Shown here piece by piece: positions 12,393-21,973 of a stretch of 64,000 nt of DNA. The notes below the pieces were generated by a model. That model saw only the letters and a list, made by a program, of their open reading frames with translations. It had not been told where the DNA came from and searched no databases. The position numbers were made by a program, and so were the translations under genes. Each line of letters starts with the position of its first letter. Position 1 is the stretch's first letter. This DNA comes from Usitatibacter palustris. Its GTDB lineage: Bacteria > Pseudomonadota > Gammaproteobacteria > Burkholderiales > Usitatibacteraceae. The DNA lies in contig NZ_CP053073.1 in NCBI RefSeq assembly GCF_013003985.1, positions 3,894,809 through 3,958,808 on the forward strand, written 5' to 3'.

Positions 12393-14384
12393 GTGGGAAA
12401 TGAGCGCCGGATCGTCCAGGTTTGCCTCGATGTTCCCCTCGTGGCGACCTTCGATTTCCGCGTTCCCGAGGGGCTCGATCCGGAGGTCGGAAACCTCGTC
12501 GTCGTGCCCTTCGGGCGCACTCGCAAGGTGGGCGTGGTCACGGGACGCATCGCCCGCAGCGAGATCGCCCCCGAGAAGCTGCGCGACATCGAAAGCGTGG
12601 TCGCGGACGTGGCGCCATTGGGCCGCGACGAGCTCGATCTCTACCGCTTCTGCGCCAACTACTACCTGCGCCCGTTGGGCGAGGTGATCGCGGCGAGCCT
12701 GCCGCCACGGCTGCGGCAAGCGCGTCGACGCAAGCTGGCACCGGCCGCTCCCGCCACCGCGCGCGGACCGATCGCCGAGGGTCCGCCGCCAACGGCCGAG
12801 CAGGAAGCGGCGCTCGCCACCGTGCTCGCATCCTTCGATCGATTCCATCCCGTGCTGCTCGAGGGCATCACCGGAAGCGGCAAGACCGAGGTGTACCTGC
12901 GCGCGATCGCCGAGGCCCTCGCACGCGGCCGGCAGGCGCTGTACCTCGTTCCCGAGATCGGACTCACGCCGCAGCTGGAGTCGCGAGTGCGCGGCCGCTT
13001 CCCCGGCGAGGCCGTCATCGCCGCGCACAGCCATCGCTCCGAGGGCGAGCGCGCGCAGGCGTGGCTCGCGGCGCAGTCGGGCACCGCGCGCATCGTGCTC
13101 GGAACGCGCCTTGCCGTGCTCTCTCCGTTCGCGGACCTGGGCCTCATCATCGTCGATGAAGAGCACGACGCCTCGTACAAGCAGCAGGAGGGGCTGCGCT
13201 ACTCCGCCCGCGACGTCGCGGTGCGCCGGGCGCAGTCGCTGGGCATCCCCGTCATCCTGGGCTCGGCCACGCCCTCGCTGGAGAGCTACACGAACGCGCG
13301 CGACAAGCGCTATGCGCACGCGAAGCTCGCGCAGCGCGCGACCGGTGCCGCACTTCCCGTCGTGCGCATGATCGACACACGCGTCGACAAGCCCGTCGAC
13401 GGGATTTCACGCGCCATGCGCGACGCCGTGGCCGCGCGGCTCGAGCGCGGTGAACAGAGCCTCATCTTCGTCAATCGCCGCGGCTTCGCTCCGGTGCTCT
13501 ATTGCCGCGATTGCGCGTGGCATTCGACCTGCAAGCGCTGCAGCGCGAACCTCGTCCTGCATCTCAATTCGGGCGAGATGCGCTGCCACCATTGCGGGTT
13601 CCTCGGCCGCGTGCCGCCGCGATGCCCGAAATGTGGCGGCATGGATCTCGCGCCCGTGGGGCAGGGGACGCAGCGCGTCGAAGAATCGCTGCAGGCGCTG
13701 TTCCCGAAAGCGCGCATCGCGCGCGTCGATCGCGATTCGACCGCCCGCAAGGGCGCGCTGAAGGAGGTTCTCGATCGGGTGCATGCATCCGAGGTCGACA
13801 TTCTCGTGGGCACGCAGATGCTCGCGAAGGGCCACGATTACCCGGGACTCACCCTCGTCGTGGCGCTCGACAGCGACAGCGCGCTGTTCAGCGCGGACTT
13901 CCGCGCTTCCGAGCGATTGTTCGCGCAGCTCGTGCAGGTCGGCGGGCGCGCGGGCCGCGCCGCGCTCGCGGGCGAAGTCCTGATCCAGACCGATTTCCCC
14001 ACGCATCCGCTCTACGCGGCCGTGGCCCGCAACGATTTCGCGGCGTTCGCCGAAGAGACGCTCACCGAGCGCCGCGCCGCGGGGTTCCCTCCGTACGCGC
14101 ACCTCGCGCTACTGCGCGCGGAATCGAAGAAGGCGGGCGAGGCCGAGGAGTTCCTGGAATCGGCCGCGCGGCTGGCCAAGCGCTTCGCCTCGCGCGTCGA
14201 GATCTTCGATCCGGTGCCCGCGCGCATGGCACGCAAGGCTGGCTTCGAGCGCGCGCAGCTACTGGTGCGCGCCAAGTCGCGCGCGGCCCTGCAGCCGTTC
14301 CTGCGTGAATGGAAGTCCGCGCTCGACGCGAAGGCCGAGCGGCGCGTCAGGTGGACCCTGGACGTGGATCCGCAGGAGCTCTAG
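12393..14384 (+). CDS. priA: Primosomal protein N' (replication-restart helicase)
   Basis: A 663-aa superfamily 2 DNA helicase that reloads the replisome at stalled forks. The N-terminal 3'-DNA-binding domain covers about residues 1-105. Walker A is GITGSGKT at 158-165, and the DEEH Walker B box is at 255-258. Eight zinc-binding cysteines are present in four pairs: C371/374, C380/383, C398/401, C411/414. The C-terminal helicase domain with GTQMLAKGHDYPG is complete. It is shorter than E. coli PriA (732 aa), as usual for this class. Start is GTG with AGGAAA upstream. The 3' end overlaps the convergent gcr gene by 38 bp. Confidence 0.97.
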   Translation: MGNERRIVQVCLDVPLVATFDFRVPEGLDPEVGNLVVVPFGRTRKVGVVTGRIARSEIAPEKLRDIESVVADVAPLGRDELDLYRFCANYYLRPLGEVIAASLPPRLRQARRRKLAPAAPATARGPIAEGPPPTAEQEAALATVLASFDRFHPVLLEGITGSGKTEVYLRAIAEALARGRQALYLVPEIGLTPQLESRVRGRFPGEAVIAAHSHRSEGERAQAWLAAQSGTARIVLGTRLAVLSPFADLGLIIVDEEHDASYKQQEGLRYSARDVAVRRAQSLGIPVILGSATPSLESYTNARDKRYAHAKLAQRATGAALPVVRMIDTRVDKPVDGISRAMRDAVAARLERGEQSLIFVNRRGFAPVLYCRDCAWHSTCKRCSANLVLHLNSGEMRCHHCGFLGRVPPRCPKCGGMDLAPVGQGTQRVEESLQALFPKARIARVDRDSTARKGALKEVLDRVHASEVDILVGTQMLAKGHDYPGLTLVVALDSDSALFSADFRASERLFAQLVQVGGRAGRAALAGEVLIQTDFPTHPLYAAVARNDFAAFAEETLTERRAAGFPPYAHLALLRAESKKAGEAEEFLESAARLAKRFASRVEIFDPVPARMARKAGFERAQLLVRAKSRAALQPFLREWKSALDAKAERRVRWTLDVDPQEL

Positions 14385-16413
14385 GCGGAAAAAGGAAGGT
14401 CGCCGGCCGCGAAATCATGCGCCGGATGATGGCGCGATACACCCGCCAGCGCGTCACCCCCGAGATGCCGCGCGCCCGGATGGCGACGTTGAGCGCGAGC
14501 GCGAAGCTCACGCCGAGGTTCAGCGTGCCGATGCCCGCGATACCGGCGACCGCCAGCCAGAACCCCGGCCGCAACATCGACTCGACCCCGAGCGCCGAAA
14601 CCGCGGAGGCGAGCTGCCCGGTCGACAGCGTCACGTGCCGCACCTCGAGCGGAACCCCGTAGAAGAGCAGGATCACGGGAATGCTGCCGAGCATGAATCC
14701 CAGGCTCACGTTGCTCGCGAAGCCCGCGATCTCGTGCTCGAAGAAACGCGCGATGCGCCGAGCACCGCTCGGCCCGAACACGTAGCGCAGCCGGCGATGG
14801 TGCTCGATGGCCGGGCCCAGCTCGCGATAGACGAACCAGTTCTCCACCCACCCCGCGACCACGCTCGAGAACCACAGGAGCACGCCGGTGAACGCCGCGA
14901 AGAGCAGCGTCGGCCCCCAGATCGAGAGCGAGTCCATCACCTTCAACGCCTTCTCCGGATCGACCGGCGCCAGTCCCACCACGCTCGTGAGCAGGTAGTA
15001 GATCGCGACTGCAACGGGCGCGACCGCGAGGAGGTTGCCGAAGATCGCCGCGGACTGCGAGCGCACGAGGTCGGCCACCTCGTCGACCAGCGCGTCCATC
15101 TTCTTCGGGTCGTCCACGCCCTGCATCTTTCGCGCGAGCGCGGGCGCCGTCATGGCGGGCTGCTTGGTGGCGAGCGTGAAGCCGCACAGCTGGATCGCGA
15201 CGAAGCTGATCGAATAGTTCATCGAAGCGAGCAGGCCGTCGAAGAACGCGGGTAGCTTCAAGTGCGAGGTGAGGAACTTGATGTAGACCGTGAACGCGGT
15301 GAACGCGCCGCCGCCGAGCGCGCGCTTGAACATGTCGAAGTACTCGGCGCGGTCGTGGGCGATGTAGTGCTCGCCGGTCTCGGCGCTGCGCTCCACGATC
15401 TTGCGCGAGAGCAGCGAGAAATTCTGCCGCAACAAGGCACGGACGCTGAGGTGGTCGTGCACGTCGCGGATGAGGCTCGCGAGGAAGAATCGCAGCGCCG
15501 GGCGGCCGCGCGCCGGATCGGCCACGAGGTCCGCGAGCTCGCCGATCCGCTGCACCTGGGCGCGCACGCGTTCGAACTGGTAGACGATGCCGATGCTCAC
15601 GCCCTTGCGGTCGAGGTGCTGGTAACCGCTTTCGACGGCGAGGAGCGACGCCCCCAGTTCCCGCTTGAGATTCTCGTGTTCCCGCGCGAGGCCCTCGGCG
15701 TCGCCCGCGCGCTTGGCCACCAGGAAATTCTCGACCGCGAAGGGCAGGCGCGCCGTCGGCAGGTCGTCTCCGGGGGCTTCCTCCATGCGGCGGCGAAGCG
15801 CGGAAGCCTGCGTCGCCCCGGCGACGTTCATCGCAAGCGCCCCCAATGCACGCTCGGCCGCCGCGGCGATGCGGGCGCGATAGCCACGGACATCCGAAGG
15901 CTCATCGCCGTGCGAGAGCAGGTCGAGCGCGCCGAGCCAGATGCTCTCGTCGATCGATTCGAAGTTCGCCGCGGCGTCGCGGTCCGGGAAGATCTGCGGA
16001 AAGAGCTCCGCGAGATCCTCGGGCGGCGGCTCGGGCAGGAACTTCACCAGCATGCGGTTGGTGAACTCGCCGAGGAAACCCGATTCGCGCGGCAGCCCCG
16101 TTTCGGTGAGCAGGTCGAAGGCGTCGTTCTCCGCGAGCGTCGTCCGCAGCGCCGTGGCGAAGGCGAGCTTGCGCGCCGGGTCGCGCTCGAGCATCGAGAG
16201 CAGGTGCTTGAGGCGGATCGCCTGCGCGGAGGTCGCGGGCGCCTCGCCATCGCGCCGGACATCCGAGCGCAGCCAGGCCCCCAGGTCGTAGAGCCACTCG
16301 AGGCGTTCTTCGGCCGGCGCCTCGGGATGGGCGCGCGCCAGCAGCGAATCGAGGCCGACATGGGGATCGGCCGATTCACGCCAACGGGTGAGCCAGTAGG
16401 TGACTTTGTTCAC
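14347..16413 (-). CDS. gcr: Gcr-type 'site-specific recombinase' family membrane protein
   Basis: A 688-aa member of the family named after the Neisseria gonorrhoeae Gcr protein. The first about 330 residues are helical and soluble. The C-terminal half has several strong membrane helices, and the segment NVSLGFMLGSIP...LEVRHVTLSTGQLA is characteristic. I see no tyrosine- or serine-recombinase active site, so the recombinase name is historical and the true role is open. The GTG start at 16413 is inferred from alignment; further upstream the frame runs through a dispersed repeat and cannot be native protein. It is divergent from argS and convergent with priA. Confidence 0.8.
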   Translation of the reverse strand: MNKVTYWLTRWRESADPHVGLDSLLARAHPEAPAEERLEWLYDLGAWLRSDVRRDGEAPATSAQAIRLKHLLSMLERDPARKLAFATALRTTLAENDAFDLLTETGLPRESGFLGEFTNRMLVKFLPEPPPEDLAELFPQIFPDRDAAANFESIDESIWLGALDLLSHGDEPSDVRGYRARIAAAAERALGALAMNVAGATQASALRRRMEEAPGDDLPTARLPFAVENFLVAKRAGDAEGLAREHENLKRELGASLLAVESGYQHLDRKGVSIGIVYQFERVRAQVQRIGELADLVADPARGRPALRFFLASLIRDVHDHLSVRALLRQNFSLLSRKIVERSAETGEHYIAHDRAEYFDMFKRALGGGAFTAFTVYIKFLTSHLKLPAFFDGLLASMNYSISFVAIQLCGFTLATKQPAMTAPALARKMQGVDDPKKMDALVDEVADLVRSQSAAIFGNLLAVAPVAVAIYYLLTSVVGLAPVDPEKALKVMDSLSIWGPTLLFAAFTGVLLWFSSVVAGWVENWFVYRELGPAIEHHRRLRYVFGPSGARRIARFFEHEIAGFASNVSLGFMLGSIPVILLFYGVPLEVRHVTLSTGQLASAVSALGVESMLRPGFWLAVAGIAGIGTLNLGVSFALALNVAIRARGISGVTRWRVYRAIIRRMISRPATFLFPPRAPADPRPGST

Positions 16414-16420
16414 GGGGAGA

Positions 16421-16450
16421 AGCAGGTCCTTCGCGCGCTCAGGATGACAG
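16421..16450 (+). repeat. Dispersed palindromic repeat, copy 2 (shortest)
   Basis: AGCAGGTCCTTCG and CTCAGGATGACAG arms around a minimal CGCG centre. It lies in the divergent gap between gcr and argS, just upstream of the argS promoter. Same arms as copies 1 and 3. Confidence 0.85.
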
Positions 16451-16471
16451 CTTCGGGCTGTCAGGCGTCCG

Positions 16472-16477
16472 TATAAT
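16472..16477 (+). promoter_or_regulatory. Probable argS promoter, -10 box
   Basis: TATAAT lies 27 bp upstream of the argS GTG. No good -35 hexamer is seen at 16-18 bp; that spot falls at the edge of the dispersed repeat. Sigma70 use is inferred from the perfect -10. Confidence 0.55.
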
Positions 16478-16504
16478 AGGGCGTTTTCGCTGCCCTCCAG
16501 AGCC

Positions 16505-18151
16505 GTGTCCCCCGATCCGAAGTCCCGCCTCGCCTCCCTGATCGACGCCGCCGTTCGCAAAGCCTTTCCCGATGCGGGGGAAGTCGCGATCGACCTCGAT
16601 CGTCCGAAGAACGCCGCGCACGGGGACTTTTCCTGCAACGTGGCCCTGCAGCTTTCCAAGCGCGTGGGCAGGAAACCGCGCGAAGCGGCCGAGGCCATCG
16701 TCGCCGCCCTCGGCCAGGCGCCGGAGATCGAGCGCACGGAGATCGCCGGCCCGGGCTTCATCAATTTCACGCTCGCGAAGGGCTCGCGCTTCGCGGTCGT
16801 GAGCCAGGTGCATGCGAAAGGCAAGGACTTCGGCCGCACCAACCTCGCCGGCGGCAAGAAGATCATGGTGGAGTTCGTCTCCGCCAATCCCACGGGGCCG
16901 CTGCACGTGGGCCACGGCCGGCAGGCGGCCCTGGGCGACGCCATTGCCACCCTGCTCGAGTGGGAAGGCTGGAGCGTCACGCGCGAGTTCTACTACAACG
17001 ACGCGGGCAACCAGATCGCGAACCTCGCGCTCTCCGTGCAGGCGCGCATCAAGCAGGAGCGCGGCGAGTCGGTCGAGATGCCCAAGGACGGCTACAACGG
17101 CGAATACATCCGCGACATCGCGCGGGAATACGCCGGCGCGCATTTCGGTGATGCGCATGGCAACGACCTCGACCAGATCCGCCAGTACGCCGTGCAGTAC
17201 CTGCGCAAGGAACAGGACCTCGATCTCCAGGCCTTCGGCGTGAAGTTCGATTCGTACTTCCTGGAAAGCTCGCTCTACACCGACGGCAAGGTCGACGAGA
17301 CGGTGAATTTGCTTACCAAGGCCGGCCACAGCTACGAGTCGGAAGGCGCGCAGTGGCTGCGCACCACGGACTTCGGCGACGACAAGGACCGCGTGATGCG
17401 CAAGGGCGACGGCACGTACACGTACTTCGTGCCCGACGTCGCCTATCACCTCGACAAGTATCGCCGCGGCTTCGAGCACGTCGTGAACGTGCAGGGTTCG
17501 GACCACCATTCGACCGTCACGCGCGTGCGCGCGGGCCTGCAGGCGCTCGAGATCGGCGTGCCCAAGGGCTACCCCGACTACGTGCTCCACAAGATGGTGA
17601 AGGTGATGCGCGGCGGCGAGGAAGTGAAGATGTCCAAGCGCGCCGGCGACTACGTGACGGTGCGCGACCTCGTCGATGAAGTCGGCCGCGACGCCGTGCG
17701 CTACTTCTTCCTCATGCGCACGACGGAATCGGAGCTCATGTTCGACATCGAGCTCGCGAAGAGCAAGAGCGACGAGAACCCTGCGTACTACGTCCAGTAC
17801 GCGCACGCGCGTGTGTGCAGCGTGTTGCGCGAATGGGGAGGCGACGTGGCCTCGCTCGCGAACGTGGACCTCACGCCGCTCGAGTCCCCCTATGAAGTGG
17901 CGCTCGCGCAGAAGCTCGCGGAGTTCCCGGAGATCGTGGCGTACTCGGCGCGCGAGTTCGCGCCGCACCTGCTCACGTACTTCCTCCATGACGACGTGGC
18001 GGCACGGCTCCATACTTACTACAATGCGGAGCGCTTTCTTGTCGAGGACGAGAAAGTGAAGCTCGCGCGGCTTTCACTCGTCGCCGCGACCAGACAGGTC
18101 CTCGCGAACGGATTGGCCGCACTCGGTGTCTCTGCACCCGAGAGGATGTAA
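16505..18151 (+). CDS. argS: Arginyl-tRNA synthetase
   Basis: A 548-aa class I aminoacyl-tRNA synthetase that charges tRNA-Arg. The HIGH-type motif is HVGH at 134-137 ([12 protein letters not shown]). The KMSK motif ([11 protein letters not shown]) is near residue 375, and the C-terminal helical anticodon-binding domain ends in the typical ...APERM. It is slightly shorter than E. coli ArgS (577). Start is GTG at 16505, 28 nt after the -10 box. The stop overlaps the next start as TAATG. Confidence 0.97.
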   Translation: MSPDPKSRLASLIDAAVRKAFPDAGEVAIDLDRPKNAAHGDFSCNVALQLSKRVGRKPREAAEAIVAALGQAPEIERTEIAGPGFINFTLAKGSRFAVVSQVHAKGKDFGRTNLAGGKKIMVEFVSANPTGPLHVGHGRQAALGDAIATLLEWEGWSVTREFYYNDAGNQIANLALSVQARIKQERGESVEMPKDGYNGEYIRDIAREYAGAHFGDAHGNDLDQIRQYAVQYLRKEQDLDLQAFGVKFDSYFLESSLYTDGKVDETVNLLTKAGHSYESEGAQWLRTTDFGDDKDRVMRKGDGTYTYFVPDVAYHLDKYRRGFEHVVNVQGSDHHSTVTRVRAGLQALEIGVPKGYPDYVLHKMVKVMRGGEEVKMSKRAGDYVTVRDLVDEVGRDAVRYFFLMRTTESELMFDIELAKSKSDENPAYYVQYAHARVCSVLREWGGDVASLANVDLTPLESPYEVALAQKLAEFPEIVAYSAREFAPHLLTYFLHDDVAARLHTYYNAERFLVEDEKVKLARLSLVAATRQVLANGLAALGVSAPERM

Positions 18152-18870
18152 TGCCCAAGGATTACGCAAAAGAAAATTCATCGCCGCGAGAGAGCCGTCT
18201 CGCGCACCCGATGCTGCTCGGAATCATCATCGGGTTGCTGATGGGCATCATCATCGCGCTCTCGGTGGCGTTGTGGTTGAACCGCCTTTCCAACCCTTTC
18301 GTCGACAAGGGCAAGGCGATCGAGCCGCTGCCCAAGATCGGCGCGACCCAGCCGCCGCCCCCGCCCGAGGTCACCAAGGCGATCGAGAAGGCCGCGGAGA
18401 AATCGAAGGGCGCGGAGAAGGACAAGACCAAGCCCGAGGCCACCGCGGCGGCCAAGACCCCGACCAAGAACGAGCGGCCGCGCTTCGAGTTCTACCAGAT
18501 CCTCCCGGGCGAAAAGGAAGTCACGGACAAGGAAGTGAAGGCCGCGAAGGCCGCTCCGCCCCCGCCGGCGGCGGCCGCGAAGCCGGGCTCGTCGCCCTCC
18601 TCGCCCAAGGCTTTCGCCGGCGAAATCTACTGGCTGCAGGCCGGCGCGTTCGCTTCGGAAACCGAAGCTGACAACCTGAAGGCCAAGATTGCGTTAGTAG
18701 GTCTGGAAGCGTCCGTGAAACCCGTCACGGTGCCCGACAAGGGCACGCTGTACCGGGTCCGCCTCGGCCCCTACCAAAGTCTCGAGTCCGCGAACCGAAT
18801 CAAGTCGGCACTGTCCCAGAACGGGGTCGGCGCAGCCATCATTCGCACCGACGAAGCCAAGAAAGAATAA
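18151..18870 (+). CDS. SPOR-domain cell-envelope protein (FtsN/DedD-like)
   Basis: A 239-aa bitopic inner-membrane protein. One transmembrane helix at about residues 21-46 is followed by a long Pro/Ala/Lys-rich periplasmic linker. The C-terminal SPOR domain (about 155-235; YWLQAGAFASETEADNLKA and YRVRLGPYQSLESANRIK) binds septal peptidoglycan stripped of stem peptides. Betaproteobacterial FtsN genes are often found directly after argS, as here. The protein may therefore be FtsN, but it lacks the other diagnostic FtsN segments that I could check by eye. It is coupled to argS by a one-base overlap, and dsbA follows after 11 bp. Confidence 0.88.
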   Translation: MPKDYAKENSSPRESRLAHPMLLGIIIGLLMGIIIALSVALWLNRLSNPFVDKGKAIEPLPKIGATQPPPPPEVTKAIEKAAEKSKGAEKDKTKPEATAAAKTPTKNERPRFEFYQILPGEKEVTDKEVKAAKAAPPPPAAAAKPGSSPSSPKAFAGEIYWLQAGAFASETEADNLKAKIALVGLEASVKPVTVPDKGTLYRVRLGPYQSLESANRIKSALSQNGVGAAIIRTDEAKKE

Positions 18871-18881
18871 GGAACTCCACC

Positions 18882-19559
18882 ATGTCCCTGCGCAAAATCC
18901 TCGCAATTGCCCTCGGCGCCTTCGCCTTCTCGGCCGGCACCGCCATCGCCCAGACGGAATACACCGTCCTCAACCCGTCCCAGCCCACCGAAGGTGGCGA
19001 CAAGGTCGAGGTCACCGAGTTCTTCTGGTACGGCTGCGGCCACTGCTACAAGCTCGAGCCCTTCGTCGAGAAGTGGGCCGCCAACCTGCCCAAGGACGTG
19101 GTGTTCAAGCGCGTCCCGGCCATCCCCAACGAAGGATGGAAGCAGACCGCGGTGATCTTCTACACGCTCGAGGCGATGGGCCAGCTCGACAAGATGCACA
19201 AGAAGGTCTTCGACGCGATCCACCAGGACAACGTGATCCTCACCAACCGCAAGGTGCGCGACGAGTGGCTCGCCAAGCAGGGCGTGGATGTCGCGAAGTT
19301 CCTCGAGGTGGAGAAGTCCTTCTCGGTGGTGACCAAGCTCAACCGTGCCGCGCAGATGACGGCCGCGTACAAGGTCGACGGCGTGCCGATGATCTTCGTG
19401 AACGGCAAGTACATGACGTCCAACTCGCTCACGAAGGGCGACAACGCCCGCGTGTTCGCGGTCGTGGACGAGCTCGTCGCGTTGTCGCGCAAGGAAAACG
19501 CCGCCGCTGCCGCACCTGCGTCGGCGTCGGCCACCAAGCCCGCAGGCGTCAAGAAGTAG
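18882..19559 (+). CDS. dsbA: Periplasmic thiol:disulfide oxidase DsbA
   Basis: A 225-aa periplasmic disulfide-forming oxidase. It has a signal peptide with cleavage after AIA (residue 23). The catalytic Cys52-Gly-His-Cys55 (WYGCGHCYKLEP) is the DsbA CPHC variant common in Betaproteobacteria. The cis-Pro loop GVPMIFVNGKY is present. An Ala-rich C-terminal tail ends in Lys-Lys. Third gene of the argS-SPOR-dsbA run. Confidence 0.95.
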   Translation: MSLRKILAIALGAFAFSAGTAIAQTEYTVLNPSQPTEGGDKVEVTEFFWYGCGHCYKLEPFVEKWAANLPKDVVFKRVPAIPNEGWKQTAVIFYTLEAMGQLDKMHKKVFDAIHQDNVILTNRKVRDEWLAKQGVDVAKFLEVEKSFSVVTKLNRAAQMTAAYKVDGVPMIFVNGKYMTSNSLTKGDNARVFAVVDELVALSRKENAAAAAPASASATKPAGVKK

Positions 19560-19565
19560 CGCCGC

Positions 19566-20324
19566 GTGCGCGTCTTCCTCACCGGTGCCTCGAGCGGTAT
19601 CGGTGAGGCGCTGGCTCGCTACTACGCGAGCCGCGGCGCGAGTCTTGGCCTGCTGGCCCGGCGCGCCGACTTCCTCGCCAACCTGAAGTCGTCCCTCGGC
19701 GTAGCTGTCGAGGTCTACCCCTGTGACGTGCGCGACCTCGCCGCGGTGAAAGCCGCCGCGGAGGATTTCACCGCGCGCCAGGGGCTGCCCGACATCGTGA
19801 TCGCCAACGCCGGTATCTCGCACGGCACGCTCGTGGAGAACGAGAGCGACGTCGATACCTTCCGGCAGATCATGGACATCAACGTGATGGGCATCGTGAA
19901 CGCGTTCCATCCGTTCATCGAGCCGATGCGCGCGCGCGGCTCGGGCACGCTGGTGGGCATCGCGTCGGTCGCGGGCTATCGCGGGTTTCCGGGTGCGGGT
20001 GCCTATAGCGCTTCGAAGGCCGCGGCCATCCGTTTCTGCGAAGCCCAGCGCCTCGAGCTGCGCGGCACGGGCGTGAAGGTCGTGACGATCTGCCCGGGCT
20101 ACATCGAGACCCCGATGACGGAGAAGAATCCCTACCCGATGCCTTTCCTCATGCCCGTCGAGAAGTTCGTGACGCGCTGCGGCCGCGCGATCGACTCGGG
20201 CACGAGCCTCGCGGTGATCCCCTGGCAGATGGCGATCGTCGCGCGCCTGCTCACGATCCTGCCCAACGCGCTCTTCGATGCCGTGTTCTCGCGCGCGGGA
20301 CGCAAGCCCCGCGCGGGGCACTAG
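19566..20324 (+). CDS. Short-chain dehydrogenase/reductase (classical SDR)
   Basis: A 252-aa NAD(P)-dependent oxidoreductase. The cofactor motif TGASSGIG is at 6-13, NAG at 81-83, and Ser134, Tyr147 and Lys151 form the active site. The C-terminal hydrophobic stretch (about 215-240) is unusual for soluble SDRs and suggests membrane association, as in the YqjQ/DltE-like group. Start is GTG, 6 bp after the dsbA stop. Substrate is unknown. Its stop overlaps that of the convergent ABC permease. Confidence 0.88.
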   Translation: MRVFLTGASSGIGEALARYYASRGASLGLLARRADFLANLKSSLGVAVEVYPCDVRDLAAVKAAAEDFTARQGLPDIVIANAGISHGTLVENESDVDTFRQIMDINVMGIVNAFHPFIEPMRARGSGTLVGIASVAGYRGFPGAGAYSASKAAAIRFCEAQRLELRGTGVKVVTICPGYIETPMTEKNPYPMPFLMPVEKFVTRCGRAIDSGTSLAVIPWQMAIVARLLTILPNALFDAVFSRAGRKPRAGH

Positions 20325-21124
20325 AGCTGTTCGGTCTCGCCCTGGGTCGGGCGCCAGACGAGCAGGCGCCGCTCGACGCGCGTGACGGCGAAGTCGAGCA
20401 CGAGCGCGAAGGCCGTCAGCACGAAGATCCCCGCGAACACCGTGTTGATGTCGAACGCGCCCTCGGCCTGGTGAATGAGATAGCCCACGCCCTTCGCTGA
20501 ACCGAGGTACTCGCCGACGACCGCGCCGACGAATGCCATGCCCACCGAGGTGTGCAAGCTCGAGAACACCCATGACGTCGCGGAGGGCAGGTACACGAAG
20601 CGAAGCAGCTGCCGGCGCGTGGCGCCGAGCATGGTCGCGTTGTTGAGCACGACGGGGCTCACTTCCTTCACGCCCTGGTAGACGTTGAAGAACACGATGA
20701 AGAACACGAGCGTCACGCCGAGCGCGACCTTCGACCAGATGCCCAGGCCGAACCACACCATGAAGATGGGCGCGAGGACCACGCGCGGCATCGCATTCAT
20801 CGCGGTGATGTAGGGATCGAAGAGCGCGGAGGCGGTGGGCGAGAGGCCCAGCCACAGCCCGACGACGAGGCCCAGCACCGAGCCGATCACGAAGGCGAGC
20901 GCCGTTTCCTGCAGCGTTACCCACAGGTGCGGATAGATCGTTCCGTCGGTGAACCACGCCCAGATCACCTGCAGCATCTTCCACGGCTCGCCGAAGAAGA
21001 AGGCGGCGCGGTTCGGGTTCTCCCACATGAACGGCGGGACCAGGTCGGGATGCGTGAGCAGCTGCCAGAGCCCGAAGATCGCGAACAGCATCACGATCTG
21101 CCAGATCCACAGGTGCTTCTTCAT
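20321..21124 (-). CDS. ABC transporter permease (SsuC/TauC family)
   Basis: A 267-aa inner-membrane permease of the nitrate/sulfonate/taurine importer group with about six transmembrane helices. The EAA-type loop facing the ATPase is ATMLGATRRQLLRFVYLPSA. The ATG at 21124 overlaps the ATPase stop as ATGA, so the subunits are co-translated. Ligand is not predictable from this subunit. Confidence 0.93.
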   Translation of the reverse strand: MKKHLWIWQIVMLFAIFGLWQLLTHPDLVPPFMWENPNRAAFFFGEPWKMLQVIWAWFTDGTIYPHLWVTLQETALAFVIGSVLGLVVGLWLGLSPTASALFDPYITAMNAMPRVVLAPIFMVWFGLGIWSKVALGVTLVFFIVFFNVYQGVKEVSPVVLNNATMLGATRRQLLRFVYLPSATSWVFSSLHTSVGMAFVGAVVGEYLGSAKGVGYLIHQAEGAFDINTVFAGIFVLTAFALVLDFAVTRVERRLLVWRPTQGETEQL

Positions 21125-21930
21125 GCGACCACCTTGTTGCGCGTCTGCTGGTAGCCCTTGAGGACTTCTTCCTTCATCGCGTGCCAGATGCGGTCGTGCA
21201 ACTCGATGAAGCGCGGGCTGTGGCGGATCTCGGCGACGTCGCGCGGGCGCGGGAGATCGATCGCGAACTCGCCGATCGGATGCGATGCGGGGCCCGCGGA
21301 GAGAATCACGACACGGTCGGAGAGCGAGATCGCCTCCTCGAGATCGTGCGTGATGAAGATCACGCTCTTCCGGTTCGCGCTCCACAACTCCAGCAGCTCG
21401 TTTTCCATGAGCACGCGCGTCTGGATGTCGAGCGCGGAGAACGGCTCGTCCATCAGGAGGATCTTCGGATCGAGGATCAGCATCTGCGCGAGCGACGTGC
21501 GCTTCCTCATGCCGCCCGAGAGCTGGTGCGGGTAGCGATCGCCGAAGCCCGCGAGGCCCACGCGCGCGAGCCAGGCCTCGCCTTTCTCGCGCGCGACCGC
21601 GGCATCCTCGCCGCGAAATTGCAGGCCTGCCGTCACGTTGTCGAGGCAGCTTCGCCACGGCATCAGCGCTTCGGACTGGAACATGTAGCCCGCGTGGCGA
21701 TTGATGCCCGCGAGCGTCTCACCGAAGACCGACGTCGTGCCCGATGAGGGCCGCAGCAACCCGGCGACCACGTTGAGGAGCGTGGACTTGCCGCAACCGG
21801 TGGGACCGACGACGCTCACGAACTCGCCCTCGGCAATCGAGAGCGAGACGTCCTTCACCGCCGTGTACGAGCCCCCGCCCTTCGCGGCGAAGGTGCAGGT
21901 GATGCGGTCGAGGTCGACGGCAGCGGTCAC
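21121..21930 (-). CDS. ABC transporter ATP-binding protein (SsuB/TauB family)
   Basis: A 269-aa ATPase. Walker A is GPTGCGKST at 42-50, the signature is LSGGM at 137-141, and Walker B LLMDEP is at 158-163, followed by SALD and the switch His (THDLEEA). It starts at GTG (21930). A dispersed palindromic repeat occupies the gap to the substrate-binding gene, so a hairpin lies inside this operon's message and may lower downstream expression. Confidence 0.95.
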   Translation of the reverse strand: MTAAVDLDRITCTFAAKGGGSYTAVKDVSLSIAEGEFVSVVGPTGCGKSTLLNVVAGLLRPSSGTTSVFGETLAGINRHAGYMFQSEALMPWRSCLDNVTAGLQFRGEDAAVAREKGEAWLARVGLAGFGDRYPHQLSGGMRKRTSLAQMLILDPKILLMDEPFSALDIQTRVLMENELLELWSANRKSVIFITHDLEEAISLSDRVVILSAGPASHPIGEFAIDLPRPRDVAEIRHSPRFIELHDRIWHAMKEEVLKGYQQTRNKVVA

Positions 21931-21970
21931 AGCAGGTCCTTCGGTCGCTCGCGCTCCCTCAGGATGACAG
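21930..21970 (-). repeat. Dispersed palindromic repeat, copy 3
   Basis: Same arms as at 11061 and 16421, with a longer centre (GTCGCTCGCGCTCC). It lies between the ABC substrate-binding gene and the ATPase gene and touches the ATPase GTG. It would be transcribed inside the operon as a hairpin. Confidence 0.85.
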
Positions 21971-21973
21971 TGG

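Noticed and set aside
14347..16413. Gcr as evidence of a mobile element
   Set aside because: Despite the 'recombinase' name it has no recombinase active site, is a membrane protein and lies in a stable housekeeping setting with no attachment-site repeats.
16414..16980. Upstream extension of the gcr frame
   Set aside because: It runs through the dispersed repeat (giving a [14 protein letters not shown] peptide) and the start of argS, so it is not native coding sequence.
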